From Polynucleobacter sp. (lineage in GTDB: Bacteria; Pseudomonadota; Gammaproteobacteria; Burkholderiales; Burkholderiaceae_D), in NCBI GenBank assembly GCA_021737945.1, contig JAIPCX010000005.1, positions 1 to 64,000 on the forward strand: DNA of 64,000 nt, in the 5' to 3' direction. A program made the position numbers and the translations under genes. Below, piece by piece: positions 8,671-18,766 of this stretch; position 1 is the first letter of the stretch; each line of letters starts with the position of its first letter. Under the pieces are notes generated by a model that worked only from the letters and a program-made list of their open reading frames with translations, was not told where the DNA came from and did no database searches.

Positions 8671-8922
8671 ATGCCTGACATGGAACCTTTTAAAAACGAA
8701 ACCGAGTCCATCACCCTCGGTCAGCTCACCATTGAAAATCGGCTTGATCAAGTCGAGCTGTATGGATCGCTATCGATTACACGCGACCAGGTGGGGTTGG
8801 CCTTGGCGCTGCAACTAAAATCCGTACTCGATGCAGCGATTAATCATCTTCAACACGCCAGCGATCTGCCAGCACATATCGCCATTCAACCGACTGACAA
8901 AATAGACAATCCCTTTAAATAA
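8671..8922 (+). CDS. Small acidic protein of unknown function
   Basis: An 83-residue protein that I do not recognise. It is acidic overall, has no signal peptide or membrane segment, and contains a likely beta strand pair (LGQLTIENRLDQVELYGSLSI) followed by one helix (GLALALQLKSVLDAAINHL). It begins 16 bases after the nuclease stop and is surely co-transcribed with it. The ATG at 8671 is preferred over the one at 8665 because GGGG directly touches the first. A role as an inhibitor of the neighbouring nuclease is a guess from context only. It might equally be an unrelated conserved small protein. Confidence 0.6.
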   Translation: MPDMEPFKNETESITLGQLTIENRLDQVELYGSLSITRDQVGLALALQLKSVLDAAINHLQHASDLPAHIAIQPTDKIDNPFK

Positions 8923-9116
8923 TCTGTGATTCATAAACTGTAATGGGTAATCTGTAGTGGCTGATCAGTAATCCGCACTAAATAAGCCGAATATTCGGGG
9001 CATATCCCCTTAAGCTCTGCAGGGGAAAAGCTGCACTCATGATAAAAAGTCCGCAACCAACGCACTATCGGTAACACTGGCATACTCTAGCCCTAAATTC
9101 CACCCGCAAGCACAGC

Positions 9117-11297
9117 ATGACCCCCACACCCAAAAATCTACGTTCCTTTCCGCCGTATCGGCCGGGCTTAAAGCCCGCCCCTATGCTGCCGATGTCGCGC
9201 GCCGAAATGAACACATTGGGATGGGACAGTTGCGACATCATCATCGTGACGGGCGATGCCTACATCGACCATCCCAGCTTTGGGATGGCTTTGATTGGGC
9301 GATTACTCGAATCTCAGGGTTTTCGGGTCGGCATCATCAGCCAGCCCGATTGGCTATCGGCAGAACCGTTTCGCGAGTTAGGCAAACCAAATCTGTATTT
9401 TGGTATCACCGCCGGCAACATGGATTCCATGATCAACCGTTACACGGCTGATCGAAAGATACGTTCGGATGACGCCTACACCGCAGGTGGTCACCCTAAT
9501 AAACGTCCTGACCGTGCTGTCACGGTGTATGCACAACGTGCACGCGAAGCTTTTCCTGGTACACCTATCGTTATCGGCAGCATAGAAGCTAGCCTGCGCC
9601 GGATTGCGCATTACGACTATTGGTCAGATACCGTGCGGCGCTCAGTGCTCACTGACTCCAAAGCCGATATTCTTTTGTTTGGTAACGCTGAACGCGCCTT
9701 GCTCGATCTTTCGCATCGTCTGGCAGCAGGTGAATCGGTAAAATCAATTCGCGATTTGCGTGGCACGGCATTTATGGTGACGCGCAACTGGAAGCCTGAA
9801 GATGACTGGAGTGAGGTTGATTCCACTCGAGTCGACACGCCGGGCAAAGTAGAGCCTCATCCGGACCCGTATGAAATGAAGGAAAAGGATCCGACCGCGT
9901 GTGGCACTGATGGCCAGCCGGCTGAACCCAAGCTCGCGCCTATCAAATTAATGACACGCGAAGAACGCCTCGCGCAGCAAAAAGAAATCCGTTCGCGCAG
10001 CGTCGTTCGATTACCTGCCTTTGAAGTCGTCAAAGAAGATCCCATCAGTTACGCGCATGCCTCGCGTGTATTTCATTTGGAATCTAATCCGGGCAATGCG
10101 CGTGCGATGGTGCAAGCGCATGGCGATCGTGATGTATGGCTTAACCCTCCTCCACTGCCGCTGGCGATGGAAGAGATGGATTATGTATTTGATTTACCCT
10201 ATGCACGCACTCCGCATCCCGTGTACGGCAAAGAAAAAATCCCTGCATGGGACATGATTCGCTTCTCAGTCAATATCATGCGCGGCTGCTTTGGTGGCTG
10301 TACTTTTTGCTCCATCACAGAACATGAAGGTCGCATTATTCAAAGTCGATCCGAGCCATCGATTTTGCGCGAGATAGAACTTATCCGCGACAAAACCAAA
10401 GGCTTCACTGGCACCATCTCTGATCTGGGTGGCCCTACTGCCAACATGTATCGCATGGCCTGCAAAGACAAGACGGTTGAAGAATCGTGTCGTCGCCTGT
10501 CGTGCGTGTATCCGACGATATGCTCGAATTTAAATACGGATCACAGCAAACTCATACAGCTGTATCGCCGCGCACGCGATATTCCAGGCGTAAAGAAAAT
10601 TTTGATCGGATCCGGTTTACGTTATGACTTGGCAGTTCGCTCACCTGAATATGTAAAAGAACTCGCAACACACCATGTGGGTGGTTTATTAAAAATCGCT
10701 CCTGAGCATTCTGAAGATGGGCCGCTGTCAAAAATGATGAAGCCCGGTATGGGTTCATATTACCGCTTCAAAGAACTGTTTGATAAGTACTCCAAAGAAG
10801 CCGGCAAAGAACAGTATTTGATTCCGTATTTCATCGCAGCGCACCCGGGCACTACGGATGAAGACATGCTGAATCTCGCTATATGGTTAAAGCAAAATGA
10901 TTTTCGCTTAGATCAGGTACAAACCTTTTTGCCAACGCCGATGGCGATGGCGACTACCATGTATCACACGCGCAAAAATCCACTGCGTAAAATTTCTAAA
11001 GATTCAGAAACAGTAGAAACACCGCGCTTGGCAAAAATTCGTAAATTACATAAAGCGCTGCTGCGCTACCATGATCCGAATAACTGGGAAGCTATTCGTG
11101 AAGGACTTAAGCGAATGGGGCGCAGTGATCTGATCGGTAATGGCCCTCAACATTTGGTGCCGCGCACGGATGGAACATCGGCTCACGTTCGCCAACATGC
11201 GCGTGATGAAACGCCACCACTTAAAGTGATGGCTAAAAAATTTGGTCACAAAAAACTACGCGTAGGTGCCGCTATTTCACGCAAGCGCGCCGGCTAA
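9117..11297 (+). CDS. ygiQ: YgiQ family radical SAM protein
   Basis: A 726-residue member of the YgiQ/UPF0313 family. An N-terminal B12-binding-like domain carries [31 protein letters not shown]. The radical SAM domain has the iron-sulfur motif CFGGCTFC, with cysteines at 391, 395 and 398. A C-terminal family extension ([25 protein letters not shown]) follows. The substrate is unknown in any organism that I know of. The start matches family alignments although no clear Shine-Dalgarno precedes it. It stands alone between a 194-base gap and a bidirectional terminator. Confidence 0.92.
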   Translation: MTPTPKNLRSFPPYRPGLKPAPMLPMSRAEMNTLGWDSCDIIIVTGDAYIDHPSFGMALIGRLLESQGFRVGIISQPDWLSAEPFRELGKPNLYFGITAGNMDSMINRYTADRKIRSDDAYTAGGHPNKRPDRAVTVYAQRAREAFPGTPIVIGSIEASLRRIAHYDYWSDTVRRSVLTDSKADILLFGNAERALLDLSHRLAAGESVKSIRDLRGTAFMVTRNWKPEDDWSEVDSTRVDTPGKVEPHPDPYEMKEKDPTACGTDGQPAEPKLAPIKLMTREERLAQQKEIRSRSVVRLPAFEVVKEDPISYAHASRVFHLESNPGNARAMVQAHGDRDVWLNPPPLPLAMEEMDYVFDLPYARTPHPVYGKEKIPAWDMIRFSVNIMRGCFGGCTFCSITEHEGRIIQSRSEPSILREIELIRDKTKGFTGTISDLGGPTANMYRMACKDKTVEESCRRLSCVYPTICSNLNTDHSKLIQLYRRARDIPGVKKILIGSGLRYDLAVRSPEYVKELATHHVGGLLKIAPEHSEDGPLSKMMKPGMGSYYRFKELFDKYSKEAGKEQYLIPYFIAAHPGTTDEDMLNLAIWLKQNDFRLDQVQTFLPTPMAMATTMYHTRKNPLRKISKDSETVETPRLAKIRKLHKALLRYHDPNNWEAIREGLKRMGRSDLIGNGPQHLVPRTDGTSAHVRQHARDETPPLKVMAKKFGHKKLRVGAAISRKRAG

Positions 11298-11331
11298 ATC
11301 AGCAGACATTGGGCAGAAATTAAGCAGATAT

Positions 11332-11361
11332 AAAAAACCGACCTTGTAGGTCGGTTTTTTT
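11332..11361. terminator. Bidirectional intrinsic terminator after ygiQ
   Basis: AAAACCGACCT-TGT-AGGTCGGTTTTTTT forms a strong stem flanked by A- and T-runs, so it can work in both directions: for ygiQ on the plus strand and for the tRNA-Val/dnaQ side on the minus strand. Confidence 0.85.
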
Positions 11362-11370
11362 ATGAGTCGG

Positions 11371-11445
11371 TGGTGGGAAGTGCAAGTTTCGAACTTGCGA
11401 CCTATCGCGTGTGAGGCGATCGCTCTACCCCTGAGCTAACCTCCC
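11371..11445 (-). tRNA. tRNA-Val (anticodon CAC)
   Basis: The reverse strand folds as a full cloverleaf: acceptor GGGAGGT/ACTTCCC, D-stem GCTC/GAGC, anticodon stem ATCGC/GCGAT with loop CTCACAC (anticodon CAC, reading GUG), T-stem GCAAG/CTTGC with TTCGAAA loop, and an encoded CCA end. It lies between dnaQ and the terminator shared with ygiQ. Confidence 0.95.
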
Positions 11446-11475
11446 TTGAGGGCGCAGATTATCGCATAAAGCGTA

Positions 11476-12180
11476 TCAATCGCCCACAGATTGCCGCCAC
11501 AAACAGCTACCTTTAACTTGTTTATCTAGCGACGTGAGTATGGCTTCATGCTCGGCCAGCTCTGCTTCTGTTGGTGCGACAATTAATACTTCGGCCAAAC
11601 CAGCCCGGACATCATTCTCGCCATCAGCCTCATAGTCGTTATGCATATCGATCGTCAGGCTCTCCTGACCACGCGTCATCGCGAGATACACCTCCGCCAA
11701 CAACTCAGCATCGAGCAATGCACCATGCAATGTGCGATGCGAATTCGAAATGCCATAGCGCTCACATAAGGCATCCAGTGAATTTCGTTTACCCGGATGC
11801 AGCTCTTTTGCTTGCACTAACGTGTCGACCACGCCTTGCACCTGCTTTGGGAAAACAGGCAAACCTAGCTTTTCAAGTTCGGCATCCAGAAAGCCCACAT
11901 CAAACGGCGCGTTATGAATGATGATCTCAGCATCACTAACAAACTCGCACAGCTCTTTCGCGATATCGGCAAATTTAGGTTTGTCTTTTAAAAATTCTGT
12001 CGTCAAACCATGCACGGCCAAGGCACCTGGGTCTGAATCACGCTCGGGATTCAAGTAGTAGTGAAAATTATTACCTGTCAGTCGACGGTTAAGTAATTCA
12101 ACACAGCCGATTTCGATAATGCGATCACCGCTACGGGGGTTCAGGCCGGTCGTTTCGGTATCAAGAACAATTTGACGCAT
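11476..12180 (-). CDS. dnaQ: DNA polymerase III epsilon subunit (proofreading exonuclease)
   Basis: The 234-residue DEDDh 3'-5' exonuclease that proofreads for the replicative polymerase. Visible motifs are Exo I DTETTG (residues 7-12), Exo II HNAPFD (about 94-99) and Exo III HGALLDAELLAEVYL (about 157-171). The C-terminal tail that binds the alpha subunit follows. Length is close to the family norm. It lies 44 bases downstream of rnhA on the same strand, the common rnhA-dnaQ pair, and just upstream of tRNA-Val. Confidence 0.95.
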   Translation of the reverse strand: MRQIVLDTETTGLNPRSGDRIIEIGCVELLNRRLTGNNFHYYLNPERDSDPGALAVHGLTTEFLKDKPKFADIAKELCEFVSDAEIIIHNAPFDVGFLDAELEKLGLPVFPKQVQGVVDTLVQAKELHPGKRNSLDALCERYGISNSHRTLHGALLDAELLAEVYLAMTRGQESLTIDMHNDYEADGENDVRAGLAEVLIVAPTEAELAEHEAILTSLDKQVKGSCLWRQSVGD

Positions 12181-12224
12181 GTTAAAAATACTTTGATGAA
12201 GAAGTTGATTAAAAACGAATTCGA

Positions 12225-12689
12225 CTAAAAATCAGAGCGAGCATCAGACGCTGTCTGCAATAACAACTCAACGCCTCGATTAGCAAGTGCGTCAGCCCGT
12301 TCATTGCCCTCGTGTCCTGCATGACCTTTGACCCACCGCCATTCTATCGTGTGGCGCGACTGTGCTTCGTCGAGCGCCATCCATAAATCGACATTTTTTA
12401 CCGGTGCCTTACTAGCCGTGCGCCAGCCACGCGCTTTCCATCCTTCCAGCCATTCACTGATGCCTTTTTGAACATACTGACTATCGGTGTGAACCACAAC
12501 ATCACAAGATCGATTCAACGCGTTCAAGGCTTCAATCACCGCCATTAATTCCATGCGGTTGTTGGTGGTGTTGAGCTCACCACCGCATAACTCTTTACTG
12601 TTTTCACCCGCGATCAGCCATGCGCCCCAACCACCCGGCCCGGGATTCCCTTTGCATGCGCCGTCGGTATAAATAGTCACTTTACTCAT
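12225..12689 (-). CDS. rnhA: Ribonuclease HI
   Basis: RNase HI cleaves RNA in RNA-DNA hybrids. The 154-residue protein contains the four acidic catalytic positions in [28 protein letters not shown] and NERADALA, plus the basic handle ([12 protein letters not shown]) and the catalytic-loop histidine ([10 protein letters not shown]). Its start overlaps the end of the upstream methyltransferase gene by 8 bases, so the two are coupled. dnaQ follows. Confidence 0.96.
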   Translation of the reverse strand: MSKVTIYTDGACKGNPGPGGWGAWLIAGENSKELCGGELNTTNNRMELMAVIEALNALNRSCDVVVHTDSQYVQKGISEWLEGWKARGWRTASKAPVKNVDLWMALDEAQSRHTIEWRWVKGHAGHEGNERADALANRGVELLLQTASDARSDF

Positions 12690-13494
12690 CTGTCTGCTTG
12701 TTATTCATATGATTAGTGGCAGGGACTACGCTACGCACTCGCGCGCCTTGCTTTTGCCACGCCGGTCCCACTAGACGCATACCTTGCACTCGCTTAATCG
12801 CTTGCACCATGTACAAGGCTCCCAGATACGGCCACCATCGATTACCGGCTTTTTCAAGGAAACCAAAACGCTGCAGCCATTTACTTGTATCGCACGGTGG
12901 AGCATAGCAACCAAAATGTCCGCGGTTGATTTCCATATTCAGTAGCTTCAACCAGTCTTTCAGTCGCGGCACGCTAATAAATTCACCGTGCACAGGCAAA
13001 AAATGTGCGCCAGTCACTCGACCAAAAATTTGCCGCGCACCCCATAAGCTCACAGGATTGAAGCCACAAATAATCACTTGCCCTTCGGGTATCAGCACAC
13101 GTTCTACTTCACGCAATACATGATGCGGCTCAGCGGCAAATTCCAATACATGCGGCAAAACGACCAGATCCAAACTTTGAGACGCAAACGGCAATTCAGC
13201 GTAATCATGCAATAGAACGACTTGGCGACGCGCTTCATCATCCTGCGACTGTGAATTATTTTCAGTACCACTTGATATAACGCTATCGGTCAACCAGCGA
13301 TTCGGCATGCGATTCGCCGCCAGCGTATCCATCTCAGGCATACCCAGCTGCACCGCGTTGTAACCAAAAATATCGGCGGTTAACTCCGCCAGGCGTTCCT
13401 GCTCCCACGTGCGCGCGTAACTACCCGGCGGCGTATGGAACCATTCGCTGAGCGATATAATCAAATTTTTGGAATCGTTGCTTACTATACTCAT
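12682..13494 (-). CDS. SAM-dependent methyltransferase
   Basis: A 270-residue class I methyltransferase. Motifs for the later part of the Rossmann fold are clear ([19 protein letters not shown], then [19 protein letters not shown]), but the glycine-rich SAM loop is poorly conserved. It resembles the methyltransferase commonly found between gloB and rnhA in betaproteobacteria; the substrate is unknown. The chosen ATG (complement of 13492-13494) interlocks with the gloB ATG (13493-13495) in a shared CATG, so the two divergent genes have no intergenic DNA. An alternative start nine codons upstream would lie inside gloB. Confidence 0.8.
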   Translation of the reverse strand: MSIVSNDSKNLIISLSEWFHTPPGSYARTWEQERLAELTADIFGYNAVQLGMPEMDTLAANRMPNRWLTDSVISSGTENNSQSQDDEARRQVVLLHDYAELPFASQSLDLVVLPHVLEFAAEPHHVLREVERVLIPEGQVIICGFNPVSLWGARQIFGRVTGAHFLPVHGEFISVPRLKDWLKLLNMEINRGHFGCYAPPCDTSKWLQRFGFLEKAGNRWWPYLGALYMVQAIKRVQGMRLVGPAWQKQGARVRSVVPATNHMNNKQTDE

Positions 13495-14290
13495 GTCAGT
13501 CAATCGATCACTACAAGTCACAGCTGTGCCGGCGTTTGCCGATAATTATCTTTGGCTGATACACAATGAGCAGCATGCCGTTGTGGTCGACCCGGGTGAT
13601 GCAGGCCCCATCAATGAAGCACTCGACTCGCGTCAACTCTCTCTGGTCGCTATTTTACTCACTCATCATCATGCTGACCATGCAGGTGGAGTCAGTGAGC
13701 TAATTAATCGCTGGAATATCCCCGTGTATGGTCCAGCGAAAGAAAAGATTGCCGGCGTAACTCATCCTCTGTCTGAAAACGATAGTGTGAACTTTGCTCA
13801 ACTAGGTCTTACATTGCATGTACTGGATGTCCCCGGACATACTGCTGGTCACATCGCCTATGTTGAACAAAATCAGCATTGGCTTTTTTGTGGTGATACG
13901 CTGTTTGCCGGTGGCTGCGGTCGATTGTTTGAAGGCACCGCCGAACAAATGACACAATCGCTCGCAAAATTTTCTGCCTTGGCCGATGACTATAAAGTCT
14001 ATTGCGCACATGAATACACCGCTTCTAATCTTCGCTTTGCGGTGGCCGTCGACCCCAACAATACGGCTTTATCCACGCGATTCAAGCAAGTGCTGGCAGC
14101 TCGGGAGCGTGGTGAATCGACCGTGCCCTCTACTTTAGGTGAAGAAAAGCACACGAATCCTTTTCTTCGCTACGATCAGCCTGCGATTATTCAAACATTA
14201 CGCGATACGGGAAAGTTAAGCCATGCCGAACCTGTGGCATCAGTAGCAGCTTTTGCCGCACTTCGAGAATGGAAAAATTCTTTCCGATAA
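13493..14290 (+). CDS. gloB: Hydroxyacylglutathione hydrolase (glyoxalase II)
   Basis: Hydrolyses S-lactoylglutathione to lactate and glutathione, the second step of methylglyoxal detoxification. The 265-residue protein is a metallo-beta-lactamase fold enzyme with the metal motif [10 protein letters not shown] (about residues 54-63), further metal ligands in [11 protein letters not shown] and [13 protein letters not shown], and the family C-terminal [11 protein letters not shown] region. The ATG at 13493 gives the usual N-terminus ([13 protein letters not shown]); a TTG eight codons earlier is possible. No Shine-Dalgarno lies in its own leader because the upstream DNA is the methyltransferase coding region. 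Confidence 0.95.
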   Translation: MSVNRSLQVTAVPAFADNYLWLIHNEQHAVVVDPGDAGPINEALDSRQLSLVAILLTHHHADHAGGVSELINRWNIPVYGPAKEKIAGVTHPLSENDSVNFAQLGLTLHVLDVPGHTAGHIAYVEQNQHWLFCGDTLFAGGCGRLFEGTAEQMTQSLAKFSALADDYKVYCAHEYTASNLRFAVAVDPNNTALSTRFKQVLAARERGESTVPSTLGEEKHTNPFLRYDQPAIIQTLRDTGKLSHAEPVASVAAFAALREWKNSFR

Positions 14291-14308
14291 TGGCTATTGA
14301 CTAACATC

Positions 14309-14347
14309 GTTAGCAAACTGTCACCATTAATCACCAGATTTGCTAAC
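14309..14347. promoter_or_regulatory. Inverted repeat upstream of the mltD promoter
   Basis: Perfect 9-bp arms GTTAGCAAA (14309-14317) and TTTGCTAAC (14339-14347) are spaced 30 bp centre to centre, about three DNA turns, and end 7 bases before the -35 element. This looks like a two-site operator. A terminator is unlikely because no T-run follows. Confidence 0.45.
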
Positions 14348-14354
14348 ATTTCCC

Positions 14355-14384
14355 TTGACTTGCTTTCATTTCGTTAACTACACT
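14355..14384 (+). promoter_or_regulatory. Candidate sigma-70 promoter for mltD
   Basis: TTGACT (14355-14360), an 18-bp spacer and TACACT (14379-14384) give a plausible promoter about 120 bases upstream of the mltD start. An IR (GCATCGTTA/TAACGATG) in the leader could form a small hairpin. Confidence 0.5.
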
Positions 14385-14507
14385 GCGGTGGTTCCTACGT
14401 GCATCGTTAATAGCTTTGATCTGTAACGATGAAGCTCAGGCGGCCTCTGACTCAGTCATCATCGTCAAGTGCACGCTCCGATTACAACCTGCAAGTCATC
14501 AATACAC

Positions 14508-16091
14508 ATGACTCTGCACAGCCTAACCAGGCTAACCACCAGATTATTGATACTTTTGCAGACCTTCCCCAGGCAGACAGAGCTTTTCCAATTCGCACAG
14601 TTGATTAAGCGTGCGACGTTTTTTACGCTCGCGCTAAGCGCTTCGATCGCCTATGCAAATGATTTAACCATCGCACCCTCTTCCGTTAACACGGAACGCA
14701 GCGAACTAATTAAAGAGCTCGAACGCGAGCCCTTAGGCCTTGATGGCGCCGCTCTACCACCCGACTACGCTCTTCAGCTAGAAGATATTCAGATTGAAAA
14801 CTTTGATCTCTGGGAGAGAATACGCAAAGGCTTTGCGATTCCCGATCTGAACAATCCTCTGGTTGCGACACAAACCACTTGGTATAGCGCGCGTCCTGAA
14901 TACATACAGCGGATCTCGCAACGCGGATCTCGGTATCTGTTCCACGTTGTGCAAGAACTAGAAAAACGCAAGATGCCGACGGAAATTGCGTTGCTGCCTT
15001 TCATAGAATCCGCCTTTAATCCACAAGCGTTTTCGAGTGCGAAAGCGGCGGGCATGTGGCAGTTCATTCCCAGCACGGGACGCGACTACAACTTAAAGCA
15101 AAATGCCTTTCGCGATGACCGCCGCGATGTGCTCGCATCCACCAATGCAGCATTGAATTACCTACAAAGGTTGTACGGCATGTTTGGCGATTGGCAATTA
15201 GCGCTGGCGGCTTACAACTGGGGAGAGGGCTCGGTCTCGCGTGCGATTGCCAAGGCAGAAGCCGCCGGAAGACTGACGGATTTCAATAGCCTATCGCCTT
15301 ACATGCCGGCTGAAACACGTAACTACTACCCCAAGCTGCAAGCAGTAAAAAATATCATTGCAACGCCATCGCAGTACGGCGTTAAATTACCCGCCGTAGA
15401 AAATCAACCGTATTTTGTTACGATCAAAAAAACGCGCGATATTGACGTGAAATTGGCTGCACAGCTGGCTGAATTGCCAATGGAAGAATTCCGAGCGTTG
15501 AATCCACAATTTAACCGTCCTGTGATTACCGGTAGCCCATCAACACAAATCCTGCTACCCGAATCGAATGCAGAAAAATTTAAAGAAAACCTGTCCAACT
15601 GGACCAAGGCCTTGTCGAGCTGGACTGCGCACAGAGTAACTGCTGCACGTGAACGCATTGAGAGTATTGCCGCACGATTTAAGACCACGCCAGAAATCAT
15701 TCGTGAAGCTAATTCGATTCCAGCCAACATGCATCCCAAGGCAGGGTCAACCGTACTGGTTCCAAAGTTAACCACCACGCCTGACAAAGATATCAGTCAA
15801 GAGATCGCTGACAATGCCATGCTGGCAGTGGAAGCGGATGAACCACCACGTAAAAAAATTAGTATCAAGGTGAGTAAGCGCGACACAATCGACAGTATCG
15901 CAAAGCGCTACAAGGTCAAAGTCGCTGATATACGTCAGTGGAATGGCATGAAGGACGACAAGCTAACGCCTGGGCAATCGTTAAAGTTAGAAGTTCGTGC
16001 GCCCAAAAAAGGCAAAATCAAAACCGACAAAGCTTCTGAAGGTAGACGGCCTAAGCACGGCCAATCAGAGCATCAACGTCAACACCGTTAA
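14508..16091 (+). CDS. mltD: Membrane-bound lytic murein transglycosylase D with LysM domains
   Basis: Cleaves peptidoglycan glycan strands to 1,6-anhydro products. The 527-residue protein has a long N-terminal region ending in a signal-type segment (ATFFTLALSASIAYA, about 36-50) and an SLT domain at about 145-260. The catalytic glutamate is E167 in FIESAFNP, and GMWQFIPSTGRDY and LALAAYNWGEG are also present. Two C-terminal LysM repeats follow (about 385-430 and 455-500). No lipobox cysteine is evident at the signal cleavage region, so it may be soluble in the periplasm. The ATG at 14508 is preferred; a GTG at 14469 is possible. Its stop directly abuts the stop of the opposing yejF. Confidence 0.9.
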   Translation: MTLHSLTRLTTRLLILLQTFPRQTELFQFAQLIKRATFFTLALSASIAYANDLTIAPSSVNTERSELIKELEREPLGLDGAALPPDYALQLEDIQIENFDLWERIRKGFAIPDLNNPLVATQTTWYSARPEYIQRISQRGSRYLFHVVQELEKRKMPTEIALLPFIESAFNPQAFSSAKAAGMWQFIPSTGRDYNLKQNAFRDDRRDVLASTNAALNYLQRLYGMFGDWQLALAAYNWGEGSVSRAIAKAEAAGRLTDFNSLSPYMPAETRNYYPKLQAVKNIIATPSQYGVKLPAVENQPYFVTIKKTRDIDVKLAAQLAELPMEEFRALNPQFNRPVITGSPSTQILLPESNAEKFKENLSNWTKALSSWTAHRVTAARERIESIAARFKTTPEIIREANSIPANMHPKAGSTVLVPKLTTTPDKDISQEIADNAMLAVEADEPPRKKISIKVSKRDTIDSIAKRYKVKVADIRQWNGMKDDKLTPGQSLKLEVRAPKKGKIKTDKASEGRRPKHGQSEHQRQHR

Positions 16092-17717
16092 TTAATCTGC
16101 CGCTGCAGCCACAGTAACCGTGGCCGCGACTGACTCTGGGTCGCTTAACTTAAAATTAGCAGCCGCTAATAACTTCTGGGTATAGGCTTCTTTCGGCGAA
16201 TTCAACACGTCTGAGGTTTTACCACTCTCCACCACCAAACCATCTTTCATCACGATCACACGATGCGCCATCGCACGTATGACAGCCAAATCATGGCTGA
16301 TGAAGAGATAAGCAATCCCATATTTGCGCTGCAAATCGGCCAGCAATTCCAACACTTGGTATTGGACGGAAACATCCAGTGATGAGGTTGGCTCATCCAA
16401 TAAAATTAATGCAGGCTTCAAAACCAGCGCGCGCGCAATCGCAATTCGTTGGCGCTGCCCACCCGAAAATTCATGCGGATAGCGTGACATCAGCGCGGGC
16501 GATAAACCCACTTCTTGCAAACCAGCCGCTACCGCATCACGCAAAGAATGGCGCGGTAAACCCGGCTTATGCAGCTCCAAGCCTTCAGAGATGATTTGCT
16601 CTACCGTTCGGCGCGGCGAAAGCGATGCAAACGGATCTTGAAACACCACCTGCATCTGAGCTCGCACAGAACGTAGCTGATTACTACTCATATTTGTGAT
16701 GTTGTTACCGTTAAACCGAATGTGCCCTTGCGTCTTAGCCACTGACAATCGTAGCAAGGCCATACCTAGGGTTGATTTACCCGAGCCCGACTCACCCACG
16801 ATGCCTAGTGTTTCTCCGCGTGGTAGCGAAACATCGAGACTTTCAACAGCAACGAATTCTTTTTGTCTGAACCATCCCTTGCGAATGAAAAAGCTACAGC
16901 GCACCCCTTTGGCTTCTAACAAAGGCTCAGCATTCGGTATGGCATCTTCCACCATGCGCTTAGCATGGCTGGCTAACAAGCGCTGCGTGTACTCTTCGCG
17001 AGGCTGGCCAAATAAGCGACTCGTATCTGCTGATTCAATCAGGCGTCCGTCCTGCATCACGCCTACGCGGTCAGCAAAACTTTTAACCAGATTCAGATCA
17101 TGCGTGATCATCAAAACCGCCATGCCCTCTTCGCGCTGTAATTGATTCAGCAACTCAAGTATTTGAACCTGAATCGTTACATCCAACGCAGTGGTGGGCT
17201 CGTCTGCAATCAACAGCTTAGGTTTACAAGCGAGCGCCATGGCAATCATTGCGCGTTGTCGCTGACCACCCGAGAGTTGGTGCGGGTAAGACAAGGCGCG
17301 GCGAGCTGGCTCGGGAATGCCTGTTTTTTCTAATAATGCAACCGCGCGATTAGCTGCCTCACGTGCACTTAAGCCTTCGTGCAGCATCAATACTTCAGCA
17401 ATTTGATTACCAATCGTGAACAGCGGATTCAAGGCCGTCATCGGCTCTTGAAAAATCATCGCGATATCTTTGCCTCGTAACTGGCGCAAGGCATTTTCAG
17501 ACATCAGCTGAATTTTCTGACCATCAAACAGTTGATTGCCACGTATCTGCGCCTCCGGTAAAAGACGCATCAGCGCTAGTGCACTCACCGTCTTACCAGA
17601 ACCAGACTCACCCACTAAGGCAAATTTTTCGCCTGCTTCAATACGAAAACTGACGTTATCAACGACTCGGTTCGAGCCAAAGCTGACCGAGAGATTCTCA
17701 ACGCGTAATAAACTCAT
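16092..17717 (-). CDS. yejF: Peptide ABC transporter, fused dual ATPase (YejF type)
   Basis: A 541-residue ATP-binding protein with two complete nucleotide-binding domains in tandem. The first has Walker A GESGSGKT, signature LSGGQRQR and Walker B LLIADEPTTALD. The second has GESGSGKST, FSGGQRQR and LILLDEPTSSLD. Each is followed by an oligopeptide-transporter-type C-terminal extension. It energises the YejBE permease for uptake of peptides; in Escherichia coli this system takes up microcin C. It is the last gene of the operon and overlaps yejE by 4 bases. Confidence 0.93.
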   Translation of the reverse strand: MSLLRVENLSVSFGSNRVVDNVSFRIEAGEKFALVGESGSGKTVSALALMRLLPEAQIRGNQLFDGQKIQLMSENALRQLRGKDIAMIFQEPMTALNPLFTIGNQIAEVLMLHEGLSAREAANRAVALLEKTGIPEPARRALSYPHQLSGGQRQRAMIAMALACKPKLLIADEPTTALDVTIQVQILELLNQLQREEGMAVLMITHDLNLVKSFADRVGVMQDGRLIESADTSRLFGQPREEYTQRLLASHAKRMVEDAIPNAEPLLEAKGVRCSFFIRKGWFRQKEFVAVESLDVSLPRGETLGIVGESGSGKSTLGMALLRLSVAKTQGHIRFNGNNITNMSSNQLRSVRAQMQVVFQDPFASLSPRRTVEQIISEGLELHKPGLPRHSLRDAVAAGLQEVGLSPALMSRYPHEFSGGQRQRIAIARALVLKPALILLDEPTSSLDVSVQYQVLELLADLQRKYGIAYLFISHDLAVIRAMAHRVIVMKDGLVVESGKTSDVLNSPKEAYTQKLLAAANFKLSDPESVAATVTVAAAAD

Positions 17718-18766
17718 GTCTTTCTCCGTACATCGAGAGAGTTACGCAAAGCATCGCCGATATTCGTTAGCAGTAATAAAGTAATCGTCAACACTGCAAA
17801 GGTAGACAGAGCAATCCACCAGGCATCTAAATTATTTTTACCTTGCGCTAGCAACTCACCCAAACTTGGCGTCGATGGTGGAACACCCAAGCCCAGAAAA
17901 TCCAGACTCGTTAATGAAAGAATCGCTGCACTCATACGAAACGGTAGAAAAGTGACTACCGGCGTCAAGCTGTTGGGGAGAACATGTCGCCAGATGATTT
18001 GCCAGTTCGACAAACCCAATGCGCGTGAAGCCTGTACATAATCGAGATTACGATTACGCAGAAAATCGGCCCGCACATAATCTGACAAGCCCATCCACCC
18101 AAACAACGACAACAACACCAACAGCAATAGAATGCTGGGCTCAAAAATTGACGCAAAAATAATTAGCAGGTAGAGCTCAGGCATCGAGCCCCAAATTTCC
18201 ATAAACCGCTGAAACAACAAATCCGTTCGACCCGCGAAGTAGCCCTGCACCGCTCCGGTAATCACACCGAGGACCACGCCAGTAATGGTCAGCGCCAATC
18301 CAAACAAGATCGATACGCGAAATCCATACACCAGTCGCGCGAACACATCTCGTCCGCGATCATCCGTACCTAGCCAGTTATCTGTTGTGGGCGGCGCAGG
18401 ATTAGGTGACTTAGCAAAATAATTTAATGTGTCGTAGCGATAGCGATTGATGGGATAAATCGCCCAATTACCCTCCGTTTGAAACTGCTTCTGAATGAAG
18501 GGGTCGAGATAGTCGGCAGGCGAATCAAAATCACCACCAAACGCCGTTTCTGCATAGTCAGTCAAAATTGGAAACATGATTTGGCCGTTATAGCGTGCCA
18601 GCAGCGGCCTATCATTGGAGATGAGCTCAGCGCCCATGCTCAACACAAACAGAATAAGAAACAGCACCAGACTCCAATAGCCGCGCCTATCTTGTTTAAA
18701 TCGCAGCCATATGCGTCTCGATGGCGAGATCGATGGCTCAGCCGAGGAATAAGTGTTTGTATTCAT
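17714..18766 (-). CDS. yejE: Peptide ABC transporter permease (YejE type)
   Basis: A 350-residue inner-membrane permease of the DppC/OppC group. The N-terminal membrane segment (YWSLVLFLILFVLSMGAELI) is followed by the large YejE-specific periplasmic insert (about 50-135). The permease core contains GTDDRGRDVFARLVYGFR and the ATPase-coupling EAA-like loop (SRALGLSNWQIIWRHVLPNSLTP). It overlaps both neighbours by 4 bases, so the three genes downstream of yejA are tightly coupled. Confidence 0.93.
   Translation of the reverse strand: MNTNTYSSAEPSISPSRRIWLRFKQDRRGYWSLVLFLILFVLSMGAELISNDRPLLARYNGQIMFPILTDYAETAFGGDFDSPADYLDPFIQKQFQTEGNWAIYPINRYRYDTLNYFAKSPNPAPPTTDNWLGTDDRGRDVFARLVYGFRVSILFGLALTITGVVLGVITGAVQGYFAGRTDLLFQRFMEIWGSMPELYLLIIFASIFEPSILLLLVLLSLFGWMGLSDYVRADFLRNRNLDYVQASRALGLSNWQIIWRHVLPNSLTPVVTFLPFRMSAAILSLTSLDFLGLGVPPSTPSLGELLAQGKNNLDAWWIALSTFAVLTITLLLLTNIGDALRNSLDVRRKT

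Noticed and set aside
11371-11445. tRNA-Val as an integration site for a mobile element
   Set aside because: No integrase, direct repeat of the tRNA 3' end or foreign gene is present on either side.
14309-14347. Terminator for gloB
   Set aside because: The inverted repeat has a 21-base loop and no following T-run, and it lies just upstream of a promoter; an operator is more likely.
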